A DNA stretch of 64,000 bases from Rhizobium sp. WYJ-E13 (GCF_018987265.1 NZ_CP076853.1:2356001-2420000); one strand, 5' to 3'. Counted from the stretch's first letter, positions 45,135 through 53,592 are shown. Notes: generated from the sequence alone by a model not told the origin. Program-made: numbers and translations.

Positions 45135-46181
45135 ATGCCTATTGCCAGAGGTTACGCCGCGACTGACGCTTCCAAGCCGCTGACCCCTTTTACCTTCGAA
45201 CGCCGCGATCCGAACGAGGATGATGTCGTCATCGACATCAAGTTTGCCGGCATCTGCCATTCGGACATCCACACTGTCCGCAACGAATGGAAGAACGCCG
45301 TCTACCCGATCGTGCCGGGTCATGAGATCGCCGGCATCGTCAGGGCCGTCGGTTCCAAAGTGACGAAGTTCAAGGTCGGCGACCGCGTCGGCGTCGGCTG
45401 CTTCGTCGATTCCTGCGTCGGCTGCGCCGAACGAGACCTCGACCGCGAACAGTACATGCCGGGCCTCGTCGGCACCTACAACGAGTTCGAAGCCGACGGC
45501 AAGACCCGCACCCAGGGCGGCTATTCCGATAGCATCGTCGTCAAGGAAGGTTATGTCATGTCCATCCCGGACAACCTTCCGCTGGATGCATCCGCGCCGC
45601 TGCTCTGTGCCGGCATCACGCTCTATTCGCCACTGCGCCACTGGAATGCCGGCCCCGGCAAGAAGGTCGCGATCGTCGGCATGGGCGGCCTCGGCCATAT
45701 GGGCGTCAAGCTCGGTGCCGCCATGGGCGCTGATATCACCGTCCTCTCCCAGACCCTCTCCAAGAAGGAAGACGGCCTGAAGCTCGGCGCCAAGGAATAT
45801 TACGCCACCAACGATGCGGAAACCTTCACGAAGCTCGCCGGCACGTTCGACCTCATCATCTGCACAGTCAGCGCCGAGATCGACTGGAACGCCTATCTCC
45901 GTCTCCTGAAGGTGGATGGCGCCCTCGTCGTGGTCGGCATTCCCGAGAATGCGATCCCGGTCCACGCTTTCTCGCTGGTTCCAGGCCGCAAGAGCATTTC
46001 CGGCTCGATGATCGGCTCGATCAAGGAAACCCAGGAAATGCTCGACTTCTGCGGCGAGCACAACATCGTTTCCGAAATCGAGAAGATCAACATCCAGCAG
46101 GTCAACGAAGCCTATGAACGCGTGCTGAAGAGCGACGTGCGCTACCGCTTCGTCATCGATATCGCCTCGCTGGCCGAGTGA
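45135..46181 (+). CDS. Zinc-type NAD(P)-dependent alcohol dehydrogenase (YahK/CAD-like) with altered structural-zinc loop
   Basis: 348 residues, medium-chain dehydrogenase. Catalytic zinc ligands C41 (GICHSD) and H63/E64 (PGHE) and the later Cys ([10 protein letters not shown]) are present. The cofactor loop is [13 protein letters not shown]. The structural zinc loop is damaged: the usual VDSC-x2-C-x2-C-x7-C keeps C94 and C97, but positions 100 and 108 are R and M. Members reduce aldehydes with NADPH. AAAGGAAGG precedes the ATG. It is divergent from an AraC regulator. Its terminator, 11 bp downstream, is the insertion site of an IS1182-type element. Confidence 0.92.
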   Translation: MPIARGYAATDASKPLTPFTFERRDPNEDDVVIDIKFAGICHSDIHTVRNEWKNAVYPIVPGHEIAGIVRAVGSKVTKFKVGDRVGVGCFVDSCVGCAERDLDREQYMPGLVGTYNEFEADGKTRTQGGYSDSIVVKEGYVMSIPDNLPLDASAPLLCAGITLYSPLRHWNAGPGKKVAIVGMGGLGHMGVKLGAAMGADITVLSQTLSKKEDGLKLGAKEYYATNDAETFTKLAGTFDLIICTVSAEIDWNAYLRLLKVDGALVVVGIPENAIPVHAFSLVPGRKSISGSMIGSIKETQEMLDFCGEHNIVSEIEKINIQQVNEAYERVLKSDVRYRFVIDIASLAE

Positions 46182-46191
46182 TGAAACAGAA

Positions 46192-46213
46192 AGGGCGGCT
46201 CTCGGGCCGCCCT
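46192..46213. repeat. Left copy of the 22-bp target-site duplication (terminator hairpin)
   Basis: Identical to 47748-47769 and made of the palindromic stem-loop GGGCGGC-TCTCGG-GCCGCCC plus one base each side. Together with the right copy it flanks the insertion sequence exactly. This copy has lost its T-run, which is now behind the right copy. Confidence 0.85.
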
Positions 46214-46217
46214 CAGA

Positions 46218-46254
46218 CCGCTGACAAACCCGTCGATTTTGTCGGCGGTTTTTT
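46218..46254 (+). terminator. Terminator inside the left end of the insertion sequence
   Basis: CCGCTGACAAA pairs with TTTGTCGGCGG (one mismatch), followed by six T residues. It would stop transcription entering the element from the alcohol dehydrogenase gene, protecting the transposase from antisense readthrough. Confidence 0.7.
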
Positions 46255-46323
46255 GTCGGAACGCCCGGTGAAGTGACGTTTTGCCGATGAGGTTGGTCTG
46301 ATGAGAATTACGGCTGTCTGGCC

Positions 46324-47709
46324 TTATCCCCAGGCTGGCTTTGGGGTCTTGGTCAGCGCTATGGTGATCTTCTTGATGTTCTGGGCGGCAGCGGCCAGCA
46401 GGCATTGGCAGCGGACTCTGACGAGGCCTCGGAAGCGGGCGTAGCGGTGGCCGTGAAGTTGTTTGGCGTCGGCAAAGGAACGTTCGACGGTCTCTTTTCG
46501 CCGCTTATAGATTGCCTTGCCCCAGGGTGTCTTTCTGTTGGCATCTGTTCGTTCTCGGGCGTCTTGCCAGACATGGCGGGTGATGGTGCGCTCAGCCTTG
46601 GCATTGGACGTGCAGGAGGCAAGCAGCGGGCAGTTTCGGCAGATGGCAGGATCGGAGCGGTAGTGCTTGTAGCCGTTGCGGTCGGTGGTGGCATAGGTCA
46701 GCAACTGGCCCTCGGGGCAGCGATAGCCGTCCGTCTCGGGCTCGAACACGAACTTCGATTTGCGCATCATCCCGTCCTTGGGTGGGGTGGGATTGCGATA
46801 GCCGGTGACGCCGAGGATTTTTCTGTCCTCCAGTCCCTTGGCGATGCCTGATGTCGCATAGCCCGCATCGAGCCCGACCGCGCCGACATGCAAGTCGAAG
46901 CGGTCGCGCTGCCGGTCCAGCCGCTCCAGGTAGACGATCGAGTCATGCACATTGGCCGGCGTCACATGCGTGTCGGTGATGATGGCATGGCGACCATCGA
47001 CGGTCCGATGATCGAGATAAAAGAAGCCCTTGGGCTTGCCGTCGCGCACCATGTAGCCGCTTTCAGGGTCGGTGCGGCTGACCTTGGTTTCCTTCACCTC
47101 GGGCTCGCGCGCCTTCTCCTTCAGCGGCTTCTGGCCATGCGCGGCCCGTTCGGCCTCGATCGCCCGGTCAAGATCGGCCCAGTAATCGGCCCGCGATTTC
47201 TGGAGCATCTCAAGATCATATTTGCCCTTGTTGGCATTGGCCTTCAGATGCGTGGAATCCGTATACAGTACCGTGCCGTCGACCAGGCCGTGCCGGATCG
47301 CCTGCTTCACGATCGCATCGAAGATGTCCTGGACCACGGACGTATCGTTGAAGCGGCGGCGACGGTTTTGCGACAGCGTCGAGGCATCGAAGACCGGCTC
47401 AGTCAGCTTCATCCGAAGGAACCAGCGATAGGCGACATTGACCTCGATCTCGCGCACCAACTGCCGCTCCGAGCGAACCCCGAACAGGTAGCCGATGAAC
47501 AGAGCCTTGAACATTAAGGTAGGATCGAGCGGCGGACGCCCGTTGTCGGCGCAGTAGAGCCCGGCAACACGATCATGGATGAAGGAAAAGTCGATCACCG
47601 CATCGATCTTGCGAAGCAGGTGATCCTTCGGCACCAGGCTGTCGAGCGTCACCATCTCGAGAGCCGTTTGTTCGGGAGCAGGTTTCTTCAACATGTCCCA
47701 GTGAATCAC
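46324..47709 (-). CDS. IS1182-family transposase
   Basis: 461 residues, complete. The N-terminal DUF772 region (about 20-115: LVPKDHLLRKIDAVIDFSF, YLFGVRSERQLVREIEVNVAYRWF) precedes the DDE catalytic core. Candidate catalytic residues are D in VLYTDSTHLKAN (about D154), D in VGAVGLDAGYATSG (about D279) and E in RRKETVERSFADAK (about E419). A Cys cluster CRNCPLLASC lies near 365. The start is GTG at 47709 or ATG at 47694; the GTG lies at the foot of a hairpin that covers an AGGGG Shine-Dalgarno. No frameshift or stop is seen. Confidence 0.93.
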   Translation of the reverse strand: MIHWDMLKKPAPEQTALEMVTLDSLVPKDHLLRKIDAVIDFSFIHDRVAGLYCADNGRPPLDPTLMFKALFIGYLFGVRSERQLVREIEVNVAYRWFLRMKLTEPVFDASTLSQNRRRRFNDTSVVQDIFDAIVKQAIRHGLVDGTVLYTDSTHLKANANKGKYDLEMLQKSRADYWADLDRAIEAERAAHGQKPLKEKAREPEVKETKVSRTDPESGYMVRDGKPKGFFYLDHRTVDGRHAIITDTHVTPANVHDSIVYLERLDRQRDRFDLHVGAVGLDAGYATSGIAKGLEDRKILGVTGYRNPTPPKDGMMRKSKFVFEPETDGYRCPEGQLLTYATTDRNGYKHYRSDPAICRNCPLLASCTSNAKAERTITRHVWQDARERTDANRKTPWGKAIYKRRKETVERSFADAKQLHGHRYARFRGLVRVRCQCLLAAAAQNIKKITIALTKTPKPAWG

Positions 47710-47736
47710 AAACCCCTGGCTGTGGCCAGGGGTTTG
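47709..47736 (-). promoter_or_regulatory. 12-bp perfect hairpin before the transposase start
   Basis: CAAACCCCTGGC-TGTG-GCCAGGGGTTTG. On messages that start outside the element the stem would pair with the AGGGG ribosome binding site and the transposase start, so that only messages starting inside escape. This is a known way for insertion sequences to prevent activation by readthrough; here it is inferred from the structure. Confidence 0.6.
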
Positions 47737-47747
47737 TCAGCAGTCTG

Positions 47748-47775
47748 AGGGCGGCTCTCGGGCCGCCCTTTTTCT
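47748..47775 (+). terminator. Right copy of the duplicated hairpin with its T-run (original alcohol dehydrogenase terminator)
   Basis: GGGCGGC-TCTCGG-GCCGCCC followed by TTTTTCTTT. This half reconstitutes the native terminator, now 1.5 kb from its gene. It also ends 18 bp before the convergent NADH dehydrogenase stop, and may serve that gene from the other side because the left flank begins with A residues. Confidence 0.75.
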
Positions 47776-47792
47776 TTACAGTTTGTTCGCCC

Positions 47793-49058
47793 CTACCCGT
47801 CGTCGCGCATCGTCTCGCGCTGGGTGATCAGCCGGGCGCTGTGCTGGCCGCTAAGATAAATCCACAGCCAGTTCCAGGCGACGGTAAAGCGCGAGCGCGT
47901 GCCGATCAGGAAGTAGATATGGGCAAGGCCCCAGATCCACCAGGCGATCCAGCCCTTGAGCTTGATCCGGCCGAAATCGATGATGGCCGCACTCTTGCCG
48001 ATCGTCGCCAGGCTGCCCTGATGCCAGTATTTGAACGGCGCAGGCGCAGGCTTGCCGGATATGCGGGCGCGAATGACCTTCGCCACATAGCCGCCCTGCT
48101 GCTTGGCCGCCGGCGCAATGCCCGGCACCGGCTTGCCGTTCTCTCTGATGACGGAGGCCGTATCGCCGATCACGAAGACATCCGGCAGGCCGGGTGCGGT
48201 CAGATCCTTCTCGACGATGGTACGCCCTGCCCGGTCGGCCGGCACGCCGAGCCAGCGCGCCGCATGCGAGGCCTGCACGCCCGCCGCCCAGACGATCGTC
48301 CGGCTCGGAATGAAGTTTTCGCCAACAGTCACGCCCTCAGCCGCGCACTGCGTCACCGGCGTTCCCGTCAGCACCTCGACGCCGAGCTTTTCCAGCGCCT
48401 TCTGCGCATAGGCCGAAAGCTCCTCGGCAAAGGCCGGCAGCACACGCGGACCTGCCTCGATCAGCACGACGCGGGTCTTGCGCGTGTCGATTTTGCGAAA
48501 TTCCTTGGGCAGCGTGAAATGCGCCAGCTCGGCAATGATACCGGCAAGCTCGACACCCGTCGGGCCTGCGCCGACGATGGAAAAGGTCAAAAGCGCGTCG
48601 CGTGCGGCCGGATCGCTTTCCACTTCCGCTCGCTCGAAGGCGAGCAGCACGCGGCGGCGGATCGTCGTCGCATCCTCCAGCGTCTTCAGGCCAGGTGCCA
48701 CCGGCTCCCATTCGTCGTGACCGAAATAGGCATGCGTGGCGCCGGTGGCGAGCACCAGCGTATCGTAGTTCAGCACCATGCCGCTGCGCAGTGAAACGCT
48801 CTTTGCATTGACATCGACGCCATTGACCTCGCCGAGCAGCGTCGTCACCTCGGGCCGGTCGGCGTAGAGGTGGCGGATCGGCCAGGCGATCTCCGACGTG
48901 GATAGGATTGTCGTTGCCACTTGGTAAAGCAGCGGCTGGAAGAGATGGTGGTTGCGCCGGTCGATGAGCGTGATCTTCGCACCCGCACCCTTCAATCCGT
49001 TGACGAGCTGCAGTCCGCCGAAGCCACCGCCGACAACGACGACATGATGTTCGCTCAT
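47793..49058 (-). CDS. Type II NADH dehydrogenase (NDH-2-like NAD(P)/FAD oxidoreductase)
   Basis: 421 residues. FAD loop VVVVGGGFGGLQLVNGL (about 5-21), NAD(P) loop IVGAGPTGVELAGIIAEL (about 163-180), TIVWAAGVQAS and VFVIGDTASV (second FAD contact), then KQQGGYVAKVI. The C-terminal 70 residues (GWIAWWIWGLAHIYFLIG, FTVAWNWLWIYLS) form the membrane-anchoring helix pair of NDH-2. It passes electrons from NADH to quinone without proton pumping at the inner membrane. AGGGTAGGA precedes the ATG. Confidence 0.93.
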   Translation of the reverse strand: MSEHHVVVVGGGFGGLQLVNGLKGAGAKITLIDRRNHHLFQPLLYQVATTILSTSEIAWPIRHLYADRPEVTTLLGEVNGVDVNAKSVSLRSGMVLNYDTLVLATGATHAYFGHDEWEPVAPGLKTLEDATTIRRRVLLAFERAEVESDPAARDALLTFSIVGAGPTGVELAGIIAELAHFTLPKEFRKIDTRKTRVVLIEAGPRVLPAFAEELSAYAQKALEKLGVEVLTGTPVTQCAAEGVTVGENFIPSRTIVWAAGVQASHAARWLGVPADRAGRTIVEKDLTAPGLPDVFVIGDTASVIRENGKPVPGIAPAAKQQGGYVAKVIRARISGKPAPAPFKYWHQGSLATIGKSAAIIDFGRIKLKGWIAWWIWGLAHIYFLIGTRSRFTVAWNWLWIYLSGQHSARLITQRETMRDDG

Positions 49059-49146
49059 GATCCTACCCTTTCGTCATTGCGCTGCAACAAATGTCGCCTT
49101 TCGAACGAAGGATTCAACCGCCGTTTCGGCATATCTCCCCACAACG

Positions 49147-49608
49147 TCAGGCATAGGAGACGGGTATGGACGTACCATGTTTCAACAGTTCCATGGAGAT
49201 CGAAGCCGACACGTCGAAAAGCTCGATCCTGCGCACGATCCGCTTGTAAATGACATCATAATGCTCCACGCGCGGCAGTACGATCTTGAGGATGTAATCG
49301 TAGTTGCCCGTCAGCCGGTGCGCCTCGACAATCTCGGGAATATCGCTGATCGCCCGCCGGAAGCTCTCCGTCCACTCGTCGGAATGATGTGCCGTCTTGA
49401 TGAGCGCAAAGACCGTCGTCGGTACGCCCATCTTCTCCCGGTCGAGCACGACGATGCGCCGCGCTATATGGCCGGTTTCTTCCAGCCGCTGGATACGCCG
49501 CGAGCAGGCCGAAACCGAAAGCGCCACCTGTTCCGCAAGATCGGTCACGGAGATGCCTGCATTCTCCTGCAGCATATCGAGAATCCGCTTGTCGCGATCG
49601 TCGATCAT
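49147..49608 (-). CDS. Lrp/AsnC-family transcriptional regulator
   Basis: 153 residues from ATG 49608; GGAAG lies upstream and the family starts with IDDRDKRILDMLQENA. HTH (about 5-55: ISVTDLAEQVALSVSACSRRIQRLEETG) and the RAM ligand domain (about 65-145) are complete. It is divergent from an aspartate racemase-like gene, 153 bp away, which is the probable target; Lrp-type regulators often control adjacent amino acid genes in response to the amino acid. The gap is AT-rich in the middle as expected for Lrp sites. Confidence 0.92.
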   Translation of the reverse strand: MIDDRDKRILDMLQENAGISVTDLAEQVALSVSACSRRIQRLEETGHIARRIVVLDREKMGVPTTVFALIKTAHHSDEWTESFRRAISDIPEIVEAHRLTGNYDYILKIVLPRVEHYDVIYKRIVRRIELFDVSASISMELLKHGTSIPVSYA

Positions 49609-49761
49609 GATCACACTTCCACGCCTGAATTTTGCGAGATACCGAAAAACGACGCGAAGTATTAGCACAGATCTGCATAAAAGCACAAACTTTGCAAACA
49701 ATCGGCGCCCGATTTACCGCATCATCAACGCATCCTAGAACACCAGAGGGAGCGACCATCC

Positions 49762-50484
49762 ATGAAAACAATCGGCCTGATCGGCGGCATGAGCTTTGAA
49801 AGTTCCGCAGTCTATTACCGCCTCATCAACGAGATGGTGCGCGAGCGCCTGGGCGGACTGGCCTCCGCCGAACTCATTCTGCATTCGGTGAATTTCGAGG
49901 AGATCGTCGCCCTGCAGAAGGCCGGCGCCTGGGATATGGCTGCCTCACGCCTCGGCGATGTTGCACTGCGCCTGCAGATTGCCGGTGCCGATTGCGTACT
50001 GATCTGCACCAACACCATGCATCTGATCGCGCCCGAGGTTGCTACGCATATCTCCGTGCCGCTGATCCACATCATCGACGAGACGGCAAAGACGATCCAC
50101 GCAGCAGGCTGCAAGCGCCCGCTGCTGCTCGCCACGCGCTACACGATGGAGCACGGCTTCTATACCGACCGCATGAAGAGCCTCGGTCTCGACATCGTCG
50201 TGCCTGATGCCACCGACCGCACCACCGTCCATGACATCATCTTCAACGAACTCTGCGCCGGCAAGGTGCTCGACAGCTCGCGTGAAAAACTGATGGCCGT
50301 GATCGAACGCGCCCACGCCAAGGGCGCCGATAGCATCATCCTCGGCTGCACAGAAATCTGCCTGATCCTTGATCCCGATCGGCTTCCCCTGCCCGGTTTC
50401 GACACGACGACAATCCATGCCCGCGCCGCTGTCGATTTCGCGTTCGAGGGAGAACTCGCAAACGAAGAAGAAGACGCGGCCTGA
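49762..50484 (+). CDS. Aspartate/glutamate racemase-family protein
   Basis: 240 residues. Begins IGLIGGMSFESSAVYYRLINE, the aspartate racemase start. The two catalytic cysteines are in ICTNTMH (C82) and LGCTEI (C196), placed as in PLP-independent racemases. It interconverts L- and D-aspartate or a related acidic amino acid. The divergent Lrp-type gene suggests that an amino acid controls it. GAGGGAG lies upstream of the ATG. A very strong hairpin follows 45 bp after the stop. Confidence 0.92.
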   Translation: MKTIGLIGGMSFESSAVYYRLINEMVRERLGGLASAELILHSVNFEEIVALQKAGAWDMAASRLGDVALRLQIAGADCVLICTNTMHLIAPEVATHISVPLIHIIDETAKTIHAAGCKRPLLLATRYTMEHGFYTDRMKSLGLDIVVPDATDRTTVHDIIFNELCAGKVLDSSREKLMAVIERAHAKGADSIILGCTEICLILDPDRLPLPGFDTTTIHARAAVDFAFEGELANEEEDAA

Positions 50485-50529
50485 GTCACCAATTTAGTTG
50501 ACTCAGTCAAATAAAAGCAGCAGAGTTTC

Positions 50530-50571
50530 GTTAGAACGCCGTGCGTCCATTCTGACGCACGGCGTTCTAAC
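50530..50571. repeat. Perfect 18-bp inverted repeat (GTTAGAACGCCGTGCGTC, 6-nt loop)
   Basis: The two 18-nt arms are fully complementary around CATTCT. It lies between the racemase stop and the MarR-GNAT gene on the same strand. It can terminate the racemase transcript, although only a short CTCTTTG tail follows. Such a long perfect stem is unusual for a simple terminator; it could be an intergenic repeat or a protein binding site. No second copy was seen in this window. Confidence 0.75.
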
Positions 50572-50644
50572 TCTTTGAATCTGCGCATCAGGCTTACCCA
50601 AAATCAAAACGGATTCTCGGGCCGATGCTGTAGGAGACCCTGCC

Positions 50645-51562
50645 ATGACCGATATTGCCCTCATCGAATCCGCCCGCGAATTCAATCGCTTCTACACGAA
50701 CTTCCTCGGCCTTCTGAACAAGGCCTATCTCGATACCCCCTTCACGCTGACGGATGCGCGTGTGCTCTTCGAGATCGGCGTCCATGATGGCGTCAATGCC
50801 GGCGCGCTCGCCCGCGACCTGCAGCTCGATCCCGCCTATCTCAGCCGCATCCTCAAGCGCTTCCGGGAGGAAGACCTCATCGAGGCAACGCCCGATCCAG
50901 CCGATCAGCGCAGCCAGATCCTCACTGTCACCGACAGGGGACGAGCGCAGTTCGAGGAATTCGGCCGCCGCTCCAATGCGCAAATCGCCGCCCGTTTCGA
51001 GACGCTGGCCGATGGCGAGCCGGAAGCGGCCGTTGCCGCCATGCGCACGATCCGCGCCATCCTCGATCCGCAGGTACGACCGGCAGCCGCTATCATCCGT
51101 TCGCATCGCACCGGTGACATCGGCTGGATCGTCCAGAGCCAGGGACGCTTTTATGCCGAGGAATATGGCTGGGATTTGCGCTTCGAAGGGCTGGTCGCCG
51201 ATGTCGCCGGAAAGTTCCTCGCCAATTTCGACCCCGAGATGGAGCATTGCTGGATCGCCGAGCGTGGCGGCATCAATCTCGGCTCGGTGCTGATCACCAA
51301 TGGCGGCGACGGCATCGCCAAACTTCGCCTGCTCTATGTCGACAAGGCCGCTCGCGGTCTCGGCCTTGGTAAACAGCTCGTCGAAGAATGCATCGCCTTC
51401 TCCCGCCGCAAGGGATACCGGCAGATCTCGCTCTGGACCAACGACTTCCTCCATACCGCCCGCGCCATCTATCAGAAGGCCGGCTTCCGGCTTGTCTCCG
51501 AAGAGAGACATCGCATGTTCGGCCCTGAGGCCAATGGCCAGACCTGGGTGCTCGATCTCTGA
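50645..51562 (+). CDS. MarR-GNAT fusion: HTH regulator with N-acetyltransferase domain
   Basis: 305 residues. The N-terminal MarR winged helix (about 10-140) has DARVLFEIGVHDGVNAGALARDLQLDPAYLSRILKRFREEDLI and PDPADQRSQILTVTDRG. The C-terminal GNAT domain (about 150-300) has the acetyl-CoA loop ARGLGLGKQLVEECIAFSRRKGY and the beta-bulge segment KLRLLYVDKAARGLG, ending with AIYQKAGFRLVSEE. Such fusions may acetylate a small molecule or act as regulators responsive to acetyl-CoA. TAGGAGA precedes the ATG. Neighbours on both sides are separate units. Confidence 0.92.
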   Translation: MTDIALIESAREFNRFYTNFLGLLNKAYLDTPFTLTDARVLFEIGVHDGVNAGALARDLQLDPAYLSRILKRFREEDLIEATPDPADQRSQILTVTDRGRAQFEEFGRRSNAQIAARFETLADGEPEAAVAAMRTIRAILDPQVRPAAAIIRSHRTGDIGWIVQSQGRFYAEEYGWDLRFEGLVADVAGKFLANFDPEMEHCWIAERGGINLGSVLITNGGDGIAKLRLLYVDKAARGLGLGKQLVEECIAFSRRKGYRQISLWTNDFLHTARAIYQKAGFRLVSEERHRMFGPEANGQTWVLDL

Positions 51563-51597
51563 TTTTGCTGCGTCGCAGAAATTTTACTTGATTTGGA

Positions 51598-51631
51598 AAC
51601 GGTCATTCCCTAATTAGGCGTCATGACCGTT
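51598..51631. promoter_or_regulatory. Nested palindromes at the TetR gene start (candidate operator)
   Basis: A 10-bp perfect palindrome CCTAATTAGG (51609-51618) lies inside a larger inverted repeat AACGGTCAT (51598-51606) / ATGACCGTT (51623-51631), the second arm of which begins with the ATG of the TetR gene. This fits autorepression by a TetR dimer. Confidence 0.65.
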
Positions 51632-52246
51632 GACACCCTGACACCTGATGTGAAGACCCGCAGCCGCGGCCGCCCGCGCGAGTTCGATATGGACTCAGCC
51701 CTCGATGCTGCGCTGCGCGTCTTCTCCGAGCGCGGCTACCACGCCGCCTCCATCAGCGAACTGACCGAAGCCATGGGCCTCGCCTCAGGCAGCGTCTACA
51801 AGGCTTTCAAGGACAAGCGCGGCATCTTCCTTGCCGCCTTCAAGCGCTATCGTCAGCTCGGACGCGGCCGGCTGGAGGCGAAGATCGCATCCGTAAAGAC
51901 CGGGCGCGAAAAGGTCTTCCAGATGGTCATGTATTACGCCGAACTTTCCCATGGCGAAGCAGGCCTCAAGGGCTGCCTCGTCGTCGGCGGCGCGAACGAT
52001 CTTTCTCTGCTGGACGAGGAAGCGGCAGAGCATGTCGCCGCCGCCTTTTCCGCTGATGAAATGCTGATGGCCGATCTCATCCGCATCGGCCAGGCAGATG
52101 GCACGATTCCGCCGACCGTGGATGCTGATGCCACGGCCCTCACCTTTCTCTGCCTGACCAAGGGGCTGCGCGTCATCGGGAAGACGGGACGCGGCGAGAA
52201 AGAGATGATGGCTGCGGCAGAGGCCGCAATGCGGCTCGTGACCTGA
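51623..52246 (+). CDS. TetR-family transcriptional regulator
   Basis: 207 residues. HTH near 25-65: ALDAALRVFSERGYHAASISELTEAMGLASGSVYKAFKDKRGIFLAAF, with a C-terminal TetR_C_16-like domain (about 85-200). It is followed 95 bp downstream, on the same strand, by an MFS transporter gene, the likely target. The ATG overlaps a candidate operator, so its own expression should be repressed. Shine-Dalgarno TTAGGC is weak. Confidence 0.92.
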   Translation: MTVDTLTPDVKTRSRGRPREFDMDSALDAALRVFSERGYHAASISELTEAMGLASGSVYKAFKDKRGIFLAAFKRYRQLGRGRLEAKIASVKTGREKVFQMVMYYAELSHGEAGLKGCLVVGGANDLSLLDEEAAEHVAAAFSADEMLMADLIRIGQADGTIPPTVDADATALTFLCLTKGLRVIGKTGRGEKEMMAAAEAAMRLVT

Positions 52247-52340
52247 CGACCGAAATACCGGCACCCGTTCAAGGATCGGGTGGCGGCAGACGATTAAATT
52301 GCATTCAATCCTCCCAATCATTGCCCGACTGGAGTTTCTG

Positions 52341-53549
52341 ATGAGCGTTTCAGCCACCACGCCGGATGCGGCCATGCCCCGAGCCCTATCCCCCTGGCTA
52401 ACCTTCCTTTTTGCAGCTTCCTGCGGCTTTGTCGCCGCCAACCTCTATTACGGCCAGCCGCTGGCGGGCCTGATCAGCGCCGATCTCGGCTTCTCGCCTG
52501 CCGCAACCGGCCTCATCGTCACGTTGACGCAGATCGGCTACGGTCTCGGCCTTCTGCTTCTGGTGCCGCTTGCAGACCTCTTCGAAAACCGTCGTCTCAT
52601 ACTGACGCTGACTGTCGGCTCCGCACTTGCCCTCGTCGGCGCGGCCTTCTCCTCCACGCCATCAATGTTCCTGACGGCCTCGCTCTGCATCGGCCTCGCC
52701 TCGGTCGCAGCGCAGGTTCTCGTTCCCTTCGCCGCCAGCATGGCGCCGGATGCCACGCGCGGCCAGGTCGTCGGCAATGTCATGAGCGGCCTGCTCTGCG
52801 GCATCATGCTCGCCCGCCCCTTCGCGAGTCTCGTTGCCGAAGCCTCGTCCTGGCATATGGTCTATTACGTCACCGCCGCCGTCATGATCGCACTCGGCGT
52901 CGTGCTGCGCGCCAACCTGCCGGTTCGCATCCCGCACACGAAACTGCGTTATGGTGAGCTGCTGGCCTCCATGGGCCATCTGGCGCTGAATTCGCGGGTG
53001 CTGCAGCGCCGCGCCCTTTATCAGGCCGGCATGTTCGGCGCTTTCAGCCTATTCTGGACGACCGCGCCGCTGCTGCTTGCAAGCCCGGCTTTCGGCATAT
53101 CGCAGAGCGGCATCGCCCTCTTCGCGCTCGCTGGCGCTGCCGGCGCCGTCGCCTCGCCGATCGCCGGCCGCCTGGCCGACCGAGGCCTGACGAAGGTCGC
53201 CTCAACGCTCGCGATGCTGCTCGGCATGGGTTCCTTCCTCATCAGCCAGTTCGCCACCGACGGCTCGCTGATGGCGTTGGTCCTGCTGACGGCTGCGGCG
53301 ATCCTTTTGGATTTCGGTGTGACGACCAATCTCGTCTGTGGCCAGCGCGCCATCTACGGGCTGAGCCCGGAACATCGCGGCCGCCTGAACGGCCTGTTCA
53401 TGGCGACGTTCTTCACCGGCGGCGCCATCGGCTCCGCACTCGGCGGCTGGGCTTACGCAACCGGCGGCTGGACGATGGCCGCCTGGATCGGCTTCTGTTT
53501 CCCAGCGCTCGCCTTCCTGTTCTTCCTGACGGAAGGCCGTAAGATGTAG
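52341..53549 (+). CDS. MFS transporter (12 TM, YnfM/Bcr-like efflux type)
   Basis: 402 residues from ATG 52341 (TGGAG upstream; a frame-consistent ATG at 52299 lacks a ribosome binding site). About 12 membrane helices; helix 1 has FAASCGFVAANLYYGQPLAGLI. The segment GLGLLLLVPLADLFENRRLILTLTVGSALA is MFS motif A, and the second-half copy is GRLADRGLTKVASTLAMLLG. A drug or metabolite exporter is likely. It sits behind a TetR gene in a two-gene arrangement. Confidence 0.9.
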   Translation: MSVSATTPDAAMPRALSPWLTFLFAASCGFVAANLYYGQPLAGLISADLGFSPAATGLIVTLTQIGYGLGLLLLVPLADLFENRRLILTLTVGSALALVGAAFSSTPSMFLTASLCIGLASVAAQVLVPFAASMAPDATRGQVVGNVMSGLLCGIMLARPFASLVAEASSWHMVYYVTAAVMIALGVVLRANLPVRIPHTKLRYGELLASMGHLALNSRVLQRRALYQAGMFGAFSLFWTTAPLLLASPAFGISQSGIALFALAGAAGAVASPIAGRLADRGLTKVASTLAMLLGMGSFLISQFATDGSLMALVLLTAAAILLDFGVTTNLVCGQRAIYGLSPEHRGRLNGLFMATFFTGGAIGSALGGWAYATGGWTMAAWIGFCFPALAFLFFLTEGRKM

Positions 53550-53592
53550 TCAAATCAGGACCAGGCGGGTAACCGCCTGATCCTTCCTTCTT

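Larger units (their letters stand above)
46214..47747 (-). mobile_element. Complete IS1182-family insertion sequence (1534 bp)
   Basis: Bounded by terminal inverted repeats of 18 bp, 17 matching: CAGACCGCTGACAAACCC at 46214-46231 and the complement of CAGACTGCTGACAAACCC at 47730-47747. It is flanked by identical 22-bp direct repeats that are the terminator hairpin of the alcohol dehydrogenase gene. It carries one intact transposase gene on the minus strand, a terminator inside its left end and a strong hairpin inside its right end. Nothing suggests decay, so it may be active or recent. Confidence 0.92.
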
